A DNA stretch of 64,000 nucleotides from Ancylobacter sonchi. GTDB taxonomy: Bacteria; Pseudomonadota; Alphaproteobacteria; Rhizobiales; Xanthobacteraceae. The notes beneath the pieces were generated by a model, which was not told the origin of the DNA, made no database searches, and saw only the letters and a program-made list of their open reading frames with translations. A program made the translations under genes and the position numbers. Below, one piece after another: positions 1 through 8,597 of this stretch. The stretch is from NCBI RefSeq assembly GCF_018390695.1, contig NZ_JAHBGF010000033.1, positions 1 to 64,000 on the forward strand. The letters are read 5' to 3'. How positions within the stretch are numbered: the first letter of the stretch is position 1; the number at the start of each line of letters is the position of its first letter.

Positions 1-1118
1 CGATCTCGGGCGGCTACTCGACCTCGGACGGCTTCATCGGCGAAGTGGCGGTGTCGGAGAAGAACTTCCTCGGCCGCGGCCAGTATGTCCGCCTCGCCGG
101 CACGCTCGGCGAGGATACGCAGGGCATCGACTTCAATTTCACCGAGCCCTACTTCCTCGACTCCCGCATCTCTGCCGGTTTCGACCTGTCCTGGCGAGTG
201 ACGGAAGCCACCAGCTCAAGTCCTTACGACACGACGACCGCAGGCGGCACGCTGCGCGTCGGCCTGCCGTTCTCCGACGAGCTAACCCTCGGCCTGCGCT
301 ACACGCTGTCGCAGAAGGAAATCTCGATCGACGAGGAAACCATCGAAGATTACGGCACACCGTCATGGGCACTGCTTGAAATCAACAATCAGGCCTACAT
401 CACCTCGGCGATCGGCTACACGCTCAGCTACAACATGCTGGACAGCAACATCGGCCCGACCAACGGCTACCTGCTCGAGTTCAAGCAGGACCTCGCCGGT
501 GTCGGCGGCGATGTGAACTACATCCGCTCGACCTTCGATTCCCGCTGGTACATGCCCGCCTTCGGCGACGTGGTGCTGATGGTGCGCGGCCAGGCGGGCA
601 ACGTCTCCTCCTGGGGCGGCGAGGACCTGCGCATCCTCGACAACTTCTTCAAGGGGCCGGACCTCGTCCGCGGCTTCGAATCGAACGGTATCGGTCCGCG
701 CGACCTGGCCTCCGGCCTCGACGGTTCCGATCCGGACGCGCTGGGCGGCACGCTCTACTGGGGCGCCTCCGCTGAGTTGCAGTTCCCGCTTACCTTCCTG
801 CCGAAGGAGGTGGGAATGAGCGCCGCGCTGTTCGCCGATGCCGGCTCTCTGTGGGGATATGAGGGCGGCACGACCTTCGAAAACGTTTCCGGCTGGCAAG
901 ACAATCTCGTCGATTGCAGCGCGATCTCAGGCTCCAGGACCAAGGGCTACGCCAATGTCTGCGTCGCCGACAGCGACTCGATCCGCTCCTCGGTCGGCGT
1001 GAGCCTGATCTGGAAGTCGCCCTTCGGCCCGCTGCGCTTCGACTATGCCTGGGTGCTGACCAAGGAAGACTACGACCAGACGCAGGCGTTCCGCTTCAGC
1101 GGCGGTACGAAGTTCTGA
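1..1118 (+). CDS. bamA: Outer membrane protein assembly factor BamA, C-terminal part (5' end outside window)
   Basis: BamA is the central outer-membrane component of the BAM complex, which folds and inserts beta-barrel proteins. The frame is open from the window edge. It has the family's signatures: SEKNFLGRGQ at the start of the barrel, alternating aromatic beta strands, the surface-loop stretch GPDLVRGFESNGIGPRD, and a C-terminal strand ending in Phe (GGTKF), as expected for an outer-membrane barrel. The POTRA repeats would lie upstream, outside the window. In most Rhizobiales lpxD, fabZ and lpxA follow bamA; here about 500 bases with no intact gene and an opposite-strand tRNA follow. A TamA-like paralogue is less likely because the SEKNFLGRGQ motif is typical of BamA. 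Confidence 0.9.
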   Translation, partial: ISGGYSTSDGFIGEVAVSEKNFLGRGQYVRLAGTLGEDTQGIDFNFTEPYFLDSRISAGFDLSWRVTEATSSSPYDTTTAGGTLRVGLPFSDELTLGLRYTLSQKEISIDEETIEDYGTPSWALLEINNQAYITSAIGYTLSYNMLDSNIGPTNGYLLEFKQDLAGVGGDVNYIRSTFDSRWYMPAFGDVVLMVRGQAGNVSSWGGEDLRILDNFFKGPDLVRGFESNGIGPRDLASGLDGSDPDALGGTLYWGASAELQFPLTFLPKEVGMSAALFADAGSLWGYEGGTTFENVSGWQDNLVDCSAISGSRTKGYANVCVADSDSIRSSVGVSLIWKSPFGPLRFDYAWVLTKEDYDQTQAFRFSGGTKF

Positions 1119-1644
1119 TGGGCGCGCCTTCACCTGCTCGAACACTGCGGTCGTGCTGGGGTTCCTTGACGAACCAGACGCGGCTGTGTCCGGGGCTGCC
1201 CCGGATGGCCGCCGTCGAGTCTCCGTCCCGCGTGTGGGCGACGCAATTCTGACGGAGGGGACGTTAGCCCTTCGCGTGCCCGGCGATCGGATATTGGTGG
1301 ACGAGGACAGGGCCCGAGCGAGGTCGCTCGCGCCTGCATTCACGATGGTGATCTTCGCACCGCCGCCTCCACCAGATCGCAGCCATTGGAGGGGGACTGG
1401 TCTTGCTTACCGGTCGCGAAGACGGCCGTGTTTGCAGTCCATAATCTCGTGCCGGGCGCGGCGATCCCAGCCGATATGAATGAAGTCTGGGCGGCCGAAC
1501 GCGCGGACGGCGGACCAACAGCGGTCGTCGCGGAAGCCGACGAAATGGGCGCACAGGGCAGGCATCTCAGCCTCAATCGTTGGTCGTTTTGTTGGCAATA
1601 ACGGCCCGATTGCGAGCCCACCTAAGCTAAGTGCTTGATATAAT
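1119..1644. other. Gene-poor stretch between bamA and the tRNA
   Basis: No intact gene is convincing here. Several short frames are open on both strands, as expected in GC-rich DNA. The only stretch that looks protein-like is on the minus strand (see the candidate pseudogene at 1340-1598). No clear intrinsic terminator for bamA is visible. Confidence 0.5.
1340..1598 (-). pseudogene. Candidate frameshifted small conserved protein
   Basis: One minus-strand frame starting at 1598 gives a coherent N-terminal part with CAHFVGFRDDRCWSAVRAFG and PDFIHIGWDRRAR, then becomes unlike protein and stops near 1407. The next frame continues with NTAVFATGKQDQSPSNG and ends near 1340. Joined by a single frameshift around 1430-1440 the two pieces make a plausible protein of about 85 residues. 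The N-terminal half resembles small uncharacterised rhizobial proteins as I remember them; this was not checked. It could instead be two chance frames, or a sequencing error in an intact gene. Confidence 0.35.
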
Positions 1645-1720
1645 TGGTGGGCCCGGCAGGACTCGAACCTGCAACCAGACCGTTATGAGCGGCCGGCTCT
1701 AACCATTGAGCTACAGGCCC
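1645..1720 (-). tRNA. tRNA with CAU anticodon, probably tRNA-Ile2 (lysidine-modified)
   Basis: The 76-base gene folds as a cloverleaf on the minus strand. The acceptor arm begins GGGCCTG and ends GGGCCC-A-CCA with the CCA encoded. The D-arm contains TAGCTCAATGG, the anticodon loop is CTCATAA, and the T-arm has GGTTCGAGTCC. The CAU anticodon fits elongator Met or Ile2. The G/C-rich acceptor stem and the anticodon-stem context resemble bacterial Ile2, where TilS converts C34 to lysidine so that AUA is read. Identity between Ile2 and Met cannot be proved from the anticodon alone. Confidence 0.9.
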
Positions 1721-1897
1721 GCCGCGGAGGGCGGGGCCGCTCCGGGGAAGCGGGCGAACGCTAGCAAATACCCATCGCGACGCCAACACTCGGGCATCGC
1801 GCCGGAGGGCGCCGTCCACCGCCGTATTGCCGCCACCGGGAGGTGGTTTGCCTCGCATGCCGCTACGTCGGCGCGACACCATCCTGTTCCCCGGGGA

Positions 1898-2650
1898 ATG
1901 CGCAACATGAAACTCGCCCAGGCCGCTCCTGCCGCCGCCCTCGCCGCCCTCGTCTCCGCCAGCCTCTTCGCCGGCCTGTCGCCGCTGTCGGCGCAGGAGC
2001 TCTCCGCCGCTCCCCGGCGTCCGACCCTTACGGTCACCGGCGAAGGCCGCGCCGCCGCCGCCCCGGACATGGCGCGCTTCTCCACCGGGGTGATCAGCGA
2101 CGGCAAGACCGCGCGCGAGGCGCTCGACGCCAACAGCAAGGCGGTCACCGACATGATCGCCGCGCTCAAGGATTCCGGCATCGAGGCACGCGATATCGCC
2201 ACCTCCGGCTTCTCCGTGCAGCCGCAATACGCGCCGCCGAAGAAGGATTCCACCGAGCCGCCGCGGGTCGTCGCCTACCAGGTGCAGAACAACGTCTCGG
2301 TGCGGCTGCGCGATCTCGGCCGTCTCGGCGATCTGCTCGACAAGATGGTGACCTCCGGCGCCAACCAGATCGGCGGCATCTCCTTCGACATCGCCGAGCC
2401 GGCCAAGCTGGAAGACAAGGCGCGTGTTGCGGCGGTGGAGGATGCCCGCCACCAGGCTGAACTGATCGCCCAGGCGAGCGGCGTGCGGCTGGTGCGCATT
2501 CTCACCGTCACCGGTAATGGCGGGGTGCGGCCGATGGGGCGGGCCATGGCGGCGCCGATGCTGATGAAGGCGGATTCCGTGCCGGTCGAGGCCGGAGAGG
2601 CCGAGGTCCAGGCCAGCGTCGCGGTGACCTACGAGATCGAGCCGCGCTGA
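1898..2650 (+). CDS. SIMPL domain (DUF541) periplasmic protein
   Basis: The product is about 250 residues with a Sec signal peptide (basic start, then AAPAAALAALVSASLFAG, cleavage after SAQ-E). The mature part opens with the family signature LTVTGEGRAAAAPDMARFSTGV and is rich in beta/alpha repeats typical of SIMPL/BP26-like proteins, which form periplasmic oligomeric assemblies of uncertain function. The start at 1898 is chosen because signal-peptide sequence begins there; ATG at 1907 is an alternative. Upstream in-frame codons lie in the tRNA region and are not coding. The gene converges on the lipid kinase gene, whose stop overlaps this 3' end by 22 bases. Confidence 0.82.
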   Translation: MRNMKLAQAAPAAALAALVSASLFAGLSPLSAQELSAAPRRPTLTVTGEGRAAAAPDMARFSTGVISDGKTAREALDANSKAVTDMIAALKDSGIEARDIATSGFSVQPQYAPPKKDSTEPPRVVAYQVQNNVSVRLRDLGRLGDLLDKMVTSGANQIGGISFDIAEPAKLEDKARVAAVEDARHQAELIAQASGVRLVRILTVTGNGGVRPMGRAMAAPMLMKADSVPVEAGEAEVQASVAVTYEIEPR

Positions 2651-3543
2651 GGCGCGGCGTCCGGCACCAGCAGTTCGAGCGCCTGCGGCACCACGCGATA
2701 GTGCAGCGGCAGGCGCTCGCGGCTCAGCTCGCCGTCGGTCGAGACCCAGCTGCGCTTGCGCTCGCCGCGGCTGATGAGGATGTCCCGCCCGGCGAGGCTG
2801 ACGATGCCGGGATTGCCGCGCCAGCTATCCGTCACCAGATCGGCGCCGGCCTTCAGCTTGGCGAGCGCGCCGCGATCCTCGACGATGTGGACTTCCAGCA
2901 GGCCCTCGTCGAGCCGCCCGCGCCGCCAGCCCGGTCCGGTGAAGCGGTTCACGGTGACGAGGGCCGAGAAGGCCGCGAAATGCCGCCTCTGGCCGTCGAC
3001 CTCGACGTCGATATGGATGCGCCCGGTGCGCCGCAGGGCGAGAAAGGCGGCGATCGGCACGGCGAAGAAGCGGCCGAGCCCCCAGCGGCGGGCGGTTTCC
3101 CGCGCCCGCGCCATCTGGCTGAAGAAGCCGAAGCCGGAAATGGTGTGGAACCGCCGCCCGTTCAGCGTGCCCATGTCGACGCGCATCGGCCGGGCGGTGT
3201 CGAGCGCGTCGAGCGCGGCTCCGATATCGGTCGGCATACCGATGTCGTGCGCCAGCAGGTTCATCGTGCCCAGCGGCAGGATGCCGAGCGCCTTGCCGGA
3301 ATTCTCGTGGCAGCGCGCCGCCAGGCTGACGCTGCCATCGCCGCCGCCGACGATCACCGTATCGTGCGGCCCGCGTCCGCTGGCACGGATGGCTCGCAGC
3401 AAGTCCTCGCCGGTGAGCAGCTGCACCTCCACCTTGCGGCCGTCGCGGGAGAGCCGGTCGGCCACTTCGCGGCGCACCGCCTCGCCGTCGCGTTGCTGCA
3501 GGGTTCCTGCCTTTGCGTTCAGCAGGACGAGGACATGGCGCAT
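2629..3543 (-). CDS. Diacylglycerol kinase catalytic-domain (lipid kinase) protein
   Basis: The 304-residue protein carries the DAGK catalytic fold: an N-terminal LLNAKAGT strand-loop, the nucleotide-binding IVGGGDGSVSLAA motif and the LPLGTMNLLAHDIGMP motif, followed by the C-terminal beta-sandwich domain (STDGEL). Members phosphorylate diacylglycerol, sphingosine or related lipids; the substrate here is unknown. The start at 3543 is chosen because the fold begins there (MRHVLVLLNAKAG); the frame stays open upstream, but that part is arginine/proline-rich and unlike protein. No signal peptide is seen, so it is probably cytosolic or membrane-associated. Confidence 0.85.
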   Translation of the reverse strand: MRHVLVLLNAKAGTLQQRDGEAVRREVADRLSRDGRKVEVQLLTGEDLLRAIRASGRGPHDTVIVGGGDGSVSLAARCHENSGKALGILPLGTMNLLAHDIGMPTDIGAALDALDTARPMRVDMGTLNGRRFHTISGFGFFSQMARARETARRWGLGRFFAVPIAAFLALRRTGRIHIDVEVDGQRRHFAAFSALVTVNRFTGPGWRRGRLDEGLLEVHIVEDRGALAKLKAGADLVTDSWRGNPGIVSLAGRDILISRGERKRSWVSTDGELSRERLPLHYRVVPQALELLVPDAAPQRGSIS

Positions 3544-3790
3544 GGTTCGGCTCGGAATGAAACGGGGCAGGGAGGGCGACACGACAATGCAAGGCAATGT
3601 GGCGGAGGCAATATGGCGGGAGGGGAACGCGGCGGCAGGCGGAACGGCAACGGCGGCACGGCGACTAGGTTCCTCCGGTCGAACCGGCGATCGACGGTGG
3701 AGGATCGGCGAGGCGTTCGGACGTCGGGCTCGACGCGGATGAGAGAGACCGAATAGGCTGCGACCATGGCAAGATGGGGAGCCGCCGGCA

Positions 3791-4183
3791 ATGGCGCAGA
3801 TCAACAGGCCGTCCATGGTGCGCCTGCGGGCGGGCTTGCTGGTGCTGATGGCGCTCGCCTATCTGTCCTTCGTCGTCGGTCGCTGGATGGCGACGCTGTT
3901 CTCGCTGGGGATCCTGTGGGCGGCAGCGATCGGCATTCTGGTCGCGCTGCTGGTCGCGCTGGCTGCCAGCCGGCTCGACCGTACCGCCTATCTGATCATC
4001 GCCGCATTGGTGGCGCTGTTCGGCGCTTTCACCGCCTATGATTTCGCCCGCGGCCCGATCGATTTCTCGCAGGGCACCGCGACCGTGCTCGCCCTCGTCG
4101 CCGGCCTGCTGCTGGCCGCCGCCTTCTGGGACTTCGCCAATCTGCTGCGCGAGTTCCGCGCTTGGGCCGAAAGCCGGCGCTGA
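3791..4183 (+). CDS. Small four-helix membrane protein, unknown function
   Basis: This 130-residue protein has four strongly hydrophobic segments (about residues 11-28, 33-58, 66-83 and 96-113) with short charged loops, ending in a basic amphipathic tail (LREFRAWAESRR). I do not recognise a family with certainty. A GGGGA sequence lies about 10 bases before the ATG. It converges on the Sel1-repeat gene with a 9-base gap, so the two are not co-transcribed. Function is unknown. Confidence 0.7.
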   Translation: MAQINRPSMVRLRAGLLVLMALAYLSFVVGRWMATLFSLGILWAAAIGILVALLVALAASRLDRTAYLIIAALVALFGAFTAYDFARGPIDFSQGTATVLALVAGLLLAAAFWDFANLLREFRAWAESRR

Positions 4184-4192
4184 CCCCGCGGC

Positions 4193-5179
4193 CTAGTTGC
4201 CGCGCCGAAGCAGCGCGCGGATCGCCCGCGGCAGCCGGGAGCGAGCCTTCTTGGGAGCGAGCGACGCTTCGGCTCTTTGCCGGATAACAGCTTCGCGGGC
4301 GAGGCGCTCGCGATCCTCGATCTGCCGGGCATCGGCGAAGGCGATCCGCGCGGCCTCGGGGTCCGCCGCGCCGCCCACCCCCTCGACAAGGGCGGAGGCA
4401 TAGGCCCGCTGGTCCTGCGCCGTATCGCTCGCGCAGGCGCGCCTCAGCGCCAGCAGCGCGAGGGCGCCGATCGCCGGGTCGGGGTTGGCGCGCAAGCCCT
4501 CGCCGGCGAGCCGGCAGAAGGCCGGTACCGCGCCCTCCAGGCTCTTGCGCATCCAGGCGAGCCCTTCCTCCTGCCGGCCGGCCGATAGCAGCAGCCGGCC
4601 ATAGTCGAACTGGCCGCGATAGTCGCCGCCCTCGGCGCCGCGACGATACCAGCGTCGCGCCGCCGCCGGTCGCGCCGGCCGGTCCCAGCCATTTTCCAGA
4701 TAGCGTCCGACCAGCGTGGCTGCCTTGACGTGGCCGGCGCGGGCGGCACGGACATAGAGGCTGAGCGCCTCCCGGCGGTCGGACGGCACGCCATTGCCGG
4801 CCAGCAACAGGCCGGCGAGATTGAACCGTGCCCAGGCGTCGCCGGCCTGCGCCGCCTGACGATAGAACTCGGCCGCGCGCGCCGGTGCGATGAGTGTGCC
4901 CCAGCCATGCTCGTGGCAGCGCCCCACCATGTTGAGGCCTTCGGCGCTGCCGGCCTGCGCGGCGATGGAGAACCAGCGCAACGCGGCCTCGGCATCCCGC
5001 GTCGTGCCGGTGCCGTCGAGCAGCATGCGCCCCCAGGCGAGCTGGGCATTGACGAGGCCGTTCAGCGCGCCCGCCCGCACCCAGTGGGCAGCGGCCTGCG
5101 GCCCCTCGGCGATGCGAAGCTTCAGTTCGTCGGCACCCATGCGTTTCAGCGCCGCAAGGGAAATCCAATCATCGGCCAT
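4193..5179 (-). CDS. Sel1-like (TPR-type) repeat protein next to the Fiu/PiuC iron locus
   Basis: The 328-residue protein contains repeated Sel1 units of about 36 residues with the pattern A...LG..Y..G.G...D...A..W...AA..G (for example ALRWFSIAAQAGSAEGLNMV and EFYRQAAQAGDAWARFNLAG). Such repeats form alpha-solenoids for protein-protein contacts. No signal peptide is present. It is divergent from the TonB receptor gene, across a 269-base AT-rich intergenic region. In other proteobacteria Sel1-repeat genes are found beside piuA/fiu and piuC, which supports a role around siderophore uptake; that role is not defined. Confidence 0.85.
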   Translation of the reverse strand: MADDWISLAALKRMGADELKLRIAEGPQAAAHWVRAGALNGLVNAQLAWGRMLLDGTGTTRDAEAALRWFSIAAQAGSAEGLNMVGRCHEHGWGTLIAPARAAEFYRQAAQAGDAWARFNLAGLLLAGNGVPSDRREALSLYVRAARAGHVKAATLVGRYLENGWDRPARPAAARRWYRRGAEGGDYRGQFDYGRLLLSAGRQEEGLAWMRKSLEGAVPAFCRLAGEGLRANPDPAIGALALLALRRACASDTAQDQRAYASALVEGVGGAADPEAARIAFADARQIEDRERLAREAVIRQRAEASLAPKKARSRLPRAIRALLRRGN

Positions 5180-5448
5180 GCGCTGTCACGATCTTGTAAA
5201 TCATCGTCCATGTGTCGTTGCGGCAACATAGGCGTTGGCGCGGCTGGATTGAGACGGAAATAGGGCAATCGATTGTGCAATGGCAAGGAGTTGTGATCTG
5301 ATTCAATTTTTAACAATTAAAAACAAAGTCCATCCTGGCATGCCAAGCGAATTAGACTTTTGAATCTCTAAAAAACATAGTGTTTGAACCGAGTTAGACT
5401 CTTCCTTTATCCGACCTGATGTTGGACGTGCTCACAGGGGTTGGACGA
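5180..5448. promoter_or_regulatory. AT-rich divergent promoter region of the iron-receptor locus with repeated TTAGACT
   Basis: The region from about 5290 to 5410 is much richer in A+T than its neighbours. It contains the direct repeat TTAGACT at 5352 and 5394 (42 bases apart), an inverted repeat TTAGA-N10-TCTAA (5352-5371), the palindrome TGGCATGCCA (5336-5345) and GAGT-TAG-ACTC (5391-5401). I see no good Fur box, no TGA-N9-TCA RirA site and no canonical Irr ICE palindrome. Iron control is expected for this receptor class, but the regulator cannot be named from these bases. Confidence 0.4.
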
Positions 5449-7713
5449 ATGACGAAGATGAAGACACTCAGGCCCTCGGTATCCGGGGCGGCCTTGACCA
5501 CCGGCTTGGCTATGACGATGTCGGCTATCCCGCTGCTGGACGCGCAGGCCCAGCAGGCCACGTCGACGCCGAACGCAACGGAAGAACTGCCCACCGTCAC
5601 TGTCGAGGGTGACAACGCCCCGGCCAATGCTCTTGAGGCCACCACCGGCCTGTCGCGCATGCCGGGCACGATTCAGGATACGCCGCAGACCATAACCGTC
5701 ATCTCGCAGGAGACGATGCAGCAGCAGGGCGTCACCACGCTCGAACAGGCGCTGCGCAACGTGCCCGGCGTCACCGCCTCGTCCGGCGAAGGCAATGGCG
5801 GCATGAACGGCGACCAGTTCCGCATTCGCGGCTTCCAGGCCAATGGCGACATCTATGTCGATGGCCTGCGCGATTTCGGCTCCTATACCCGCGACAGCTT
5901 TGCCTTCGAATCCGTCGAGGTGTTCAAGGGCTCGTCGTCCGAAAATTTCGGCATGGGGACCACAGGCGGTGCCATCAACATCACCCAGAAGCAAGCGCAT
6001 CTGGGCGACAAGTATGATTTCGAAGGACAGATCGGTAACGGCCCGCTGTACCGCGTGGTCGGCGACGTCAACAAGCAGATAGACGACACCACTGCGGTGC
6101 GCTTTGTCGGTATGTACACCGAGCAGGATCTCGTCGATCGCGACTACATGTATAAGGACCGCTACGGTTTCCTGGGGGCCGTCGGCTTCGGTCTCGGCAC
6201 CGACCAGACCTTGCACCTGAACATCTTCTATCAGGATGGTGACGGCCAGACAGACATGGGTGTCCCGTTCGCCACCCGCAGCACCGGCGTTTCCCTGCCG
6301 GTGACGGAATATCCCGGCGTGTCGCGCTCCAACTATTATGGCAAGGAGACCGACAAGGACAATTACGACGTCACCATGTTCACGGCCAAGTATCGTAACG
6401 AGGTGAATGATTGGCTGACCGTTACCAATGATAGCCGGCTGGCTTATTACAATCGTTACTATACCCAGTCGGCGGCTACCTGTGCGGCTGCCACCTGTGG
6501 CATTCCAGTCATCAATGGCAATCCGAACGTTCCCTATTCTCTTGGCGGTCCGGCAGGCTTCGACCAGGAGACTTATGGCGGACAGAATATCACCACAGCG
6601 ATCGCTGATTTTTCGATCGGAAAATTTCGGAATCAGTTCGTAGCCGGCGTCGATTTCTATTTCCAGAACGATGCCCGTAGCTATCTGACGAATTCCGGCA
6701 CCAAGACAGTCGGTACCATTGCCGATCCGTCCTTCTACAATTCGGACAGCTTCTATGTTTACGATAGCGGACTAAATCTGCGCCGCTCTCAGGCTACCAA
6801 TTCGGCAATATTTGCTTCGGATCGCTTCTGGTTTGTCGACACGGTATCGTTGCTCGCCGGTGGCCGCTTCGACAACTACAACATCAACTACGAAACCTCG
6901 ACCACGGGCGGCAGGGCGCCCTCACCCGGAGTGCGCGGTTGGTCTGATTACGACTCACACTCTAGCTTCTTCAGCCCGAGCCTTTCGCTGATATGGGAGC
7001 CCACCAAGGAACAGACCTACTATGTTTCGTGGGGCAAGTCCTTCACGCCACCTGGTGGCAATGTTGCGGTCACTCCGAACCCGCTGAGCGGCACTTCCGC
7101 TGTCGCACCAGAATCAAATGAAACCACCGAAATTGGTGCCAAGTTCTCATTGCTCGATGGCAAGCTCGGTTTGACCGGTGCACTGTTTCATACCATCAAG
7201 GGTAACGCCTATTATTACGATGCTGTAGGCGACGCCGTGGCGACCGGCGACCGTCAGCGAGTGCAGGGTGTCGAGCTCGGCTTGACGGGCAACCTTACCG
7301 ATGCTTGGACCGTTCAGGCTGCCTATACTTATCTCGATAGCGAAATCACTTATTCTCCTCCTGCAACGGCCGCGACCATCGGCAACGAGGTGAACTACGC
7401 TCCGCGTAATTCGGCCTCGATCTGGACCACCTACGATGTGGCCAAGCACTGGCTGACCTCCATCCCAGGTGAACTGCTCATCGGCGGCGGCATTACCTAT
7501 ACAGACGGCTACTATACGAATACCGCCAATACCGCCTGGATTCCCGAGACCTTCTCGCTCGACGCGCTGATCTCCTACAAGCAGGGCAATTATCGGTTCG
7601 CGGTCAACGGTTACAACCTGACCGACGAACTTAACTACGTGGCGGGCTTCAACAACCGTGCCGTCGTGGGTACCGGCCGCGCCGTCGTGTTCACTGTGGG
7701 CGCCACCTTCTGA
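5449..7713 (+). CDS. TonB-dependent siderophore receptor (Fiu/PiuA-like)
   Basis: The roughly 754-residue outer-membrane receptor has a signal peptide ending near DAQAQQA, a TonB-box-like stretch (ELPTVTVEG), a plug domain (TPQTITVISQETMQQQG, then RIRGFQANGDIYVDGLRD and GAINITQKQ) and a 22-strand barrel ending in a terminal Phe (VFTVGATF). The plug closely resembles catecholate receptors of the Fiu/PiuA class, which import ferric monocatechol complexes with TonB-ExbBD energy. The start at 5449 is preferred because AGGGG precedes it and the signal peptide follows; ATG 5419 lacks these. piuC lies downstream beyond a hairpin terminator. Confidence 0.92.
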   Translation: MTKMKTLRPSVSGAALTTGLAMTMSAIPLLDAQAQQATSTPNATEELPTVTVEGDNAPANALEATTGLSRMPGTIQDTPQTITVISQETMQQQGVTTLEQALRNVPGVTASSGEGNGGMNGDQFRIRGFQANGDIYVDGLRDFGSYTRDSFAFESVEVFKGSSSENFGMGTTGGAINITQKQAHLGDKYDFEGQIGNGPLYRVVGDVNKQIDDTTAVRFVGMYTEQDLVDRDYMYKDRYGFLGAVGFGLGTDQTLHLNIFYQDGDGQTDMGVPFATRSTGVSLPVTEYPGVSRSNYYGKETDKDNYDVTMFTAKYRNEVNDWLTVTNDSRLAYYNRYYTQSAATCAAATCGIPVINGNPNVPYSLGGPAGFDQETYGGQNITTAIADFSIGKFRNQFVAGVDFYFQNDARSYLTNSGTKTVGTIADPSFYNSDSFYVYDSGLNLRRSQATNSAIFASDRFWFVDTVSLLAGGRFDNYNINYETSTTGGRAPSPGVRGWSDYDSHSSFFSPSLSLIWEPTKEQTYYVSWGKSFTPPGGNVAVTPNPLSGTSAVAPESNETTEIGAKFSLLDGKLGLTGALFHTIKGNAYYYDAVGDAVATGDRQRVQGVELGLTGNLTDAWTVQAAYTYLDSEITYSPPATAATIGNEVNYAPRNSASIWTTYDVAKHWLTSIPGELLIGGGITYTDGYYTNTANTAWIPETFSLDALISYKQGNYRFAVNGYNLTDELNYVAGFNNRAVVGTGRAVVFTVGATF

Positions 7714-7775
7714 GGGCCTGCCTTCCCTGACCTCTTCACTCGGCGGATGCTCCTGTCGGGGCGTCCGCCACCTTC

Positions 7776-7803
7776 GGCCCCGCTTGCGGGGCCGCTTTCT
7801 TTC
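7776..7803 (+). terminator. Intrinsic terminator between the TonB receptor and piuC
   Basis: The perfect 8-bp stem GGCCCCGC-TT-GCGGGGCC (7776-7793) is followed by a T-rich tail GCTTTCTTT. It lies 62 bases after the receptor stop and about 20 bases before the hydroxylase start, so it could end receptor transcription or allow partial read-through into piuC. Confidence 0.75.
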
Positions 7804-7815
7804 GAGGTGTATCCC

Positions 7816-8499
7816 ATGCTCGTGACCATTCCCGACGTGCTGACCCGCGACGAGGTCGCCTATTGCCGCCGTGTGCTGGAATCCTCGCAGTGGGTGGATG
7901 GCCGCGCCACGGCGGGGGTGCAGGCGGCGAAGACCAAGAACAACCTGCAGATTCCCGAGGACTCCAAGGAAGCCCGCGAACTCGGCGACATCATCCTGCG
8001 GGCGCTGGGCCGCAACCCGGTGTTCAATTCCGCCGCCATGCCGCTGCGCGTGCTGCCGCCGATGTTCAACCGCTACGATGTCGGCATGGAGTTCGGCGCT
8101 CACGTCGACAGCGCCATCCGCGCCATTCCCGGCACCGGCATGCGCATGCGGGCGGACGTGTCGAGCACGCTCTCGCTCACCGATCCGGAGGAATATGATG
8201 GCGGCGAGCTGGTCATCGAGGATACGTTCGGTGGCCATGAGGTGAAGCTGCCGGCCGGCCACATGGTGGTCTATCCGTCGAGCAGCCTGCACGCGGTGCG
8301 CCCGATCACCCGCGGCAGCCGCTGGGGAAGCTTCTTCTGGACCCAGTCGATGATCAAGGACGATGGCCGCCGAGCGCTGCTCTACGATCTCGACGTCGCC
8401 ATCGTACAGACCCGCGAGGTGGCGCCGATCGATTCACCCGCCGTGCTGTCGCTGACCAACGTCTATCACAACCTGCTGCGGCAATGGGTCGAGATGTGA
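7816..8499 (+). CDS. piuC: PKHD-type Fe(II)/2-oxoglutarate-dependent hydroxylase (PiuC/YbiX family)
   Basis: The 227-residue cytosolic enzyme belongs to the PiuC/YbiX family of 2-oxoglutarate dioxygenases encoded next to Fiu/PiuA receptors and linked to iron uptake. The facial-triad residues are visible as H96-x-D98 (in GAHVDSA) and H159 (in SSLHAV), with R169 positioned to bind 2-oxoglutarate. The length matches the family. The start at 7816 gives the typical N-terminus MLVTIPDVL; earlier in-frame codons run through the terminator. The physiological substrate of the family is not settled. Confidence 0.93.
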   Translation: MLVTIPDVLTRDEVAYCRRVLESSQWVDGRATAGVQAAKTKNNLQIPEDSKEARELGDIILRALGRNPVFNSAAMPLRVLPPMFNRYDVGMEFGAHVDSAIRAIPGTGMRMRADVSSTLSLTDPEEYDGGELVIEDTFGGHEVKLPAGHMVVYPSSSLHAVRPITRGSRWGSFFWTQSMIKDDGRRALLYDLDVAIVQTREVAPIDSPAVLSLTNVYHNLLRQWVEM

Positions 8500-8530
8500 G
8501 GCGGCCGCTGCGGCAGTCGCGATCGGTGCA

Positions 8531-8558
8531 TTGACGTCGTTGCAGTGGGCGCTATCTC
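8531..8558 (+). promoter_or_regulatory. Candidate sigma-70 promoter and 5' leader hairpin for the DUF486 gene
   Basis: TTGACG (8531-8536) and TATCTC (8553-8558) are separated by 16 bases, placing +1 about 30 bases before the DUF486 start codon. The leader overlaps a 9-bp inverted repeat, ATCTCTCGC at 8554-8562 and GCGAGAGAT at 8574-8582, just before the ribosome-binding sequence GAGAGG. A regulatory hairpin is possible but unproven. Confidence 0.35.
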
Positions 8559-8597
8559 TCGCCGGTTCTTCCCGCGAGAGATGTCCAGAGAGGCCCG

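Noticed and set aside
5290-5448. Fur, RirA or Irr box upstream of the TonB receptor
   Set aside because: No sequence matched GATAATGATAATCATTATC, TGA-N9-TCA or TTAGAA-N3-TTCTAA well enough; only weaker repeats were recorded.
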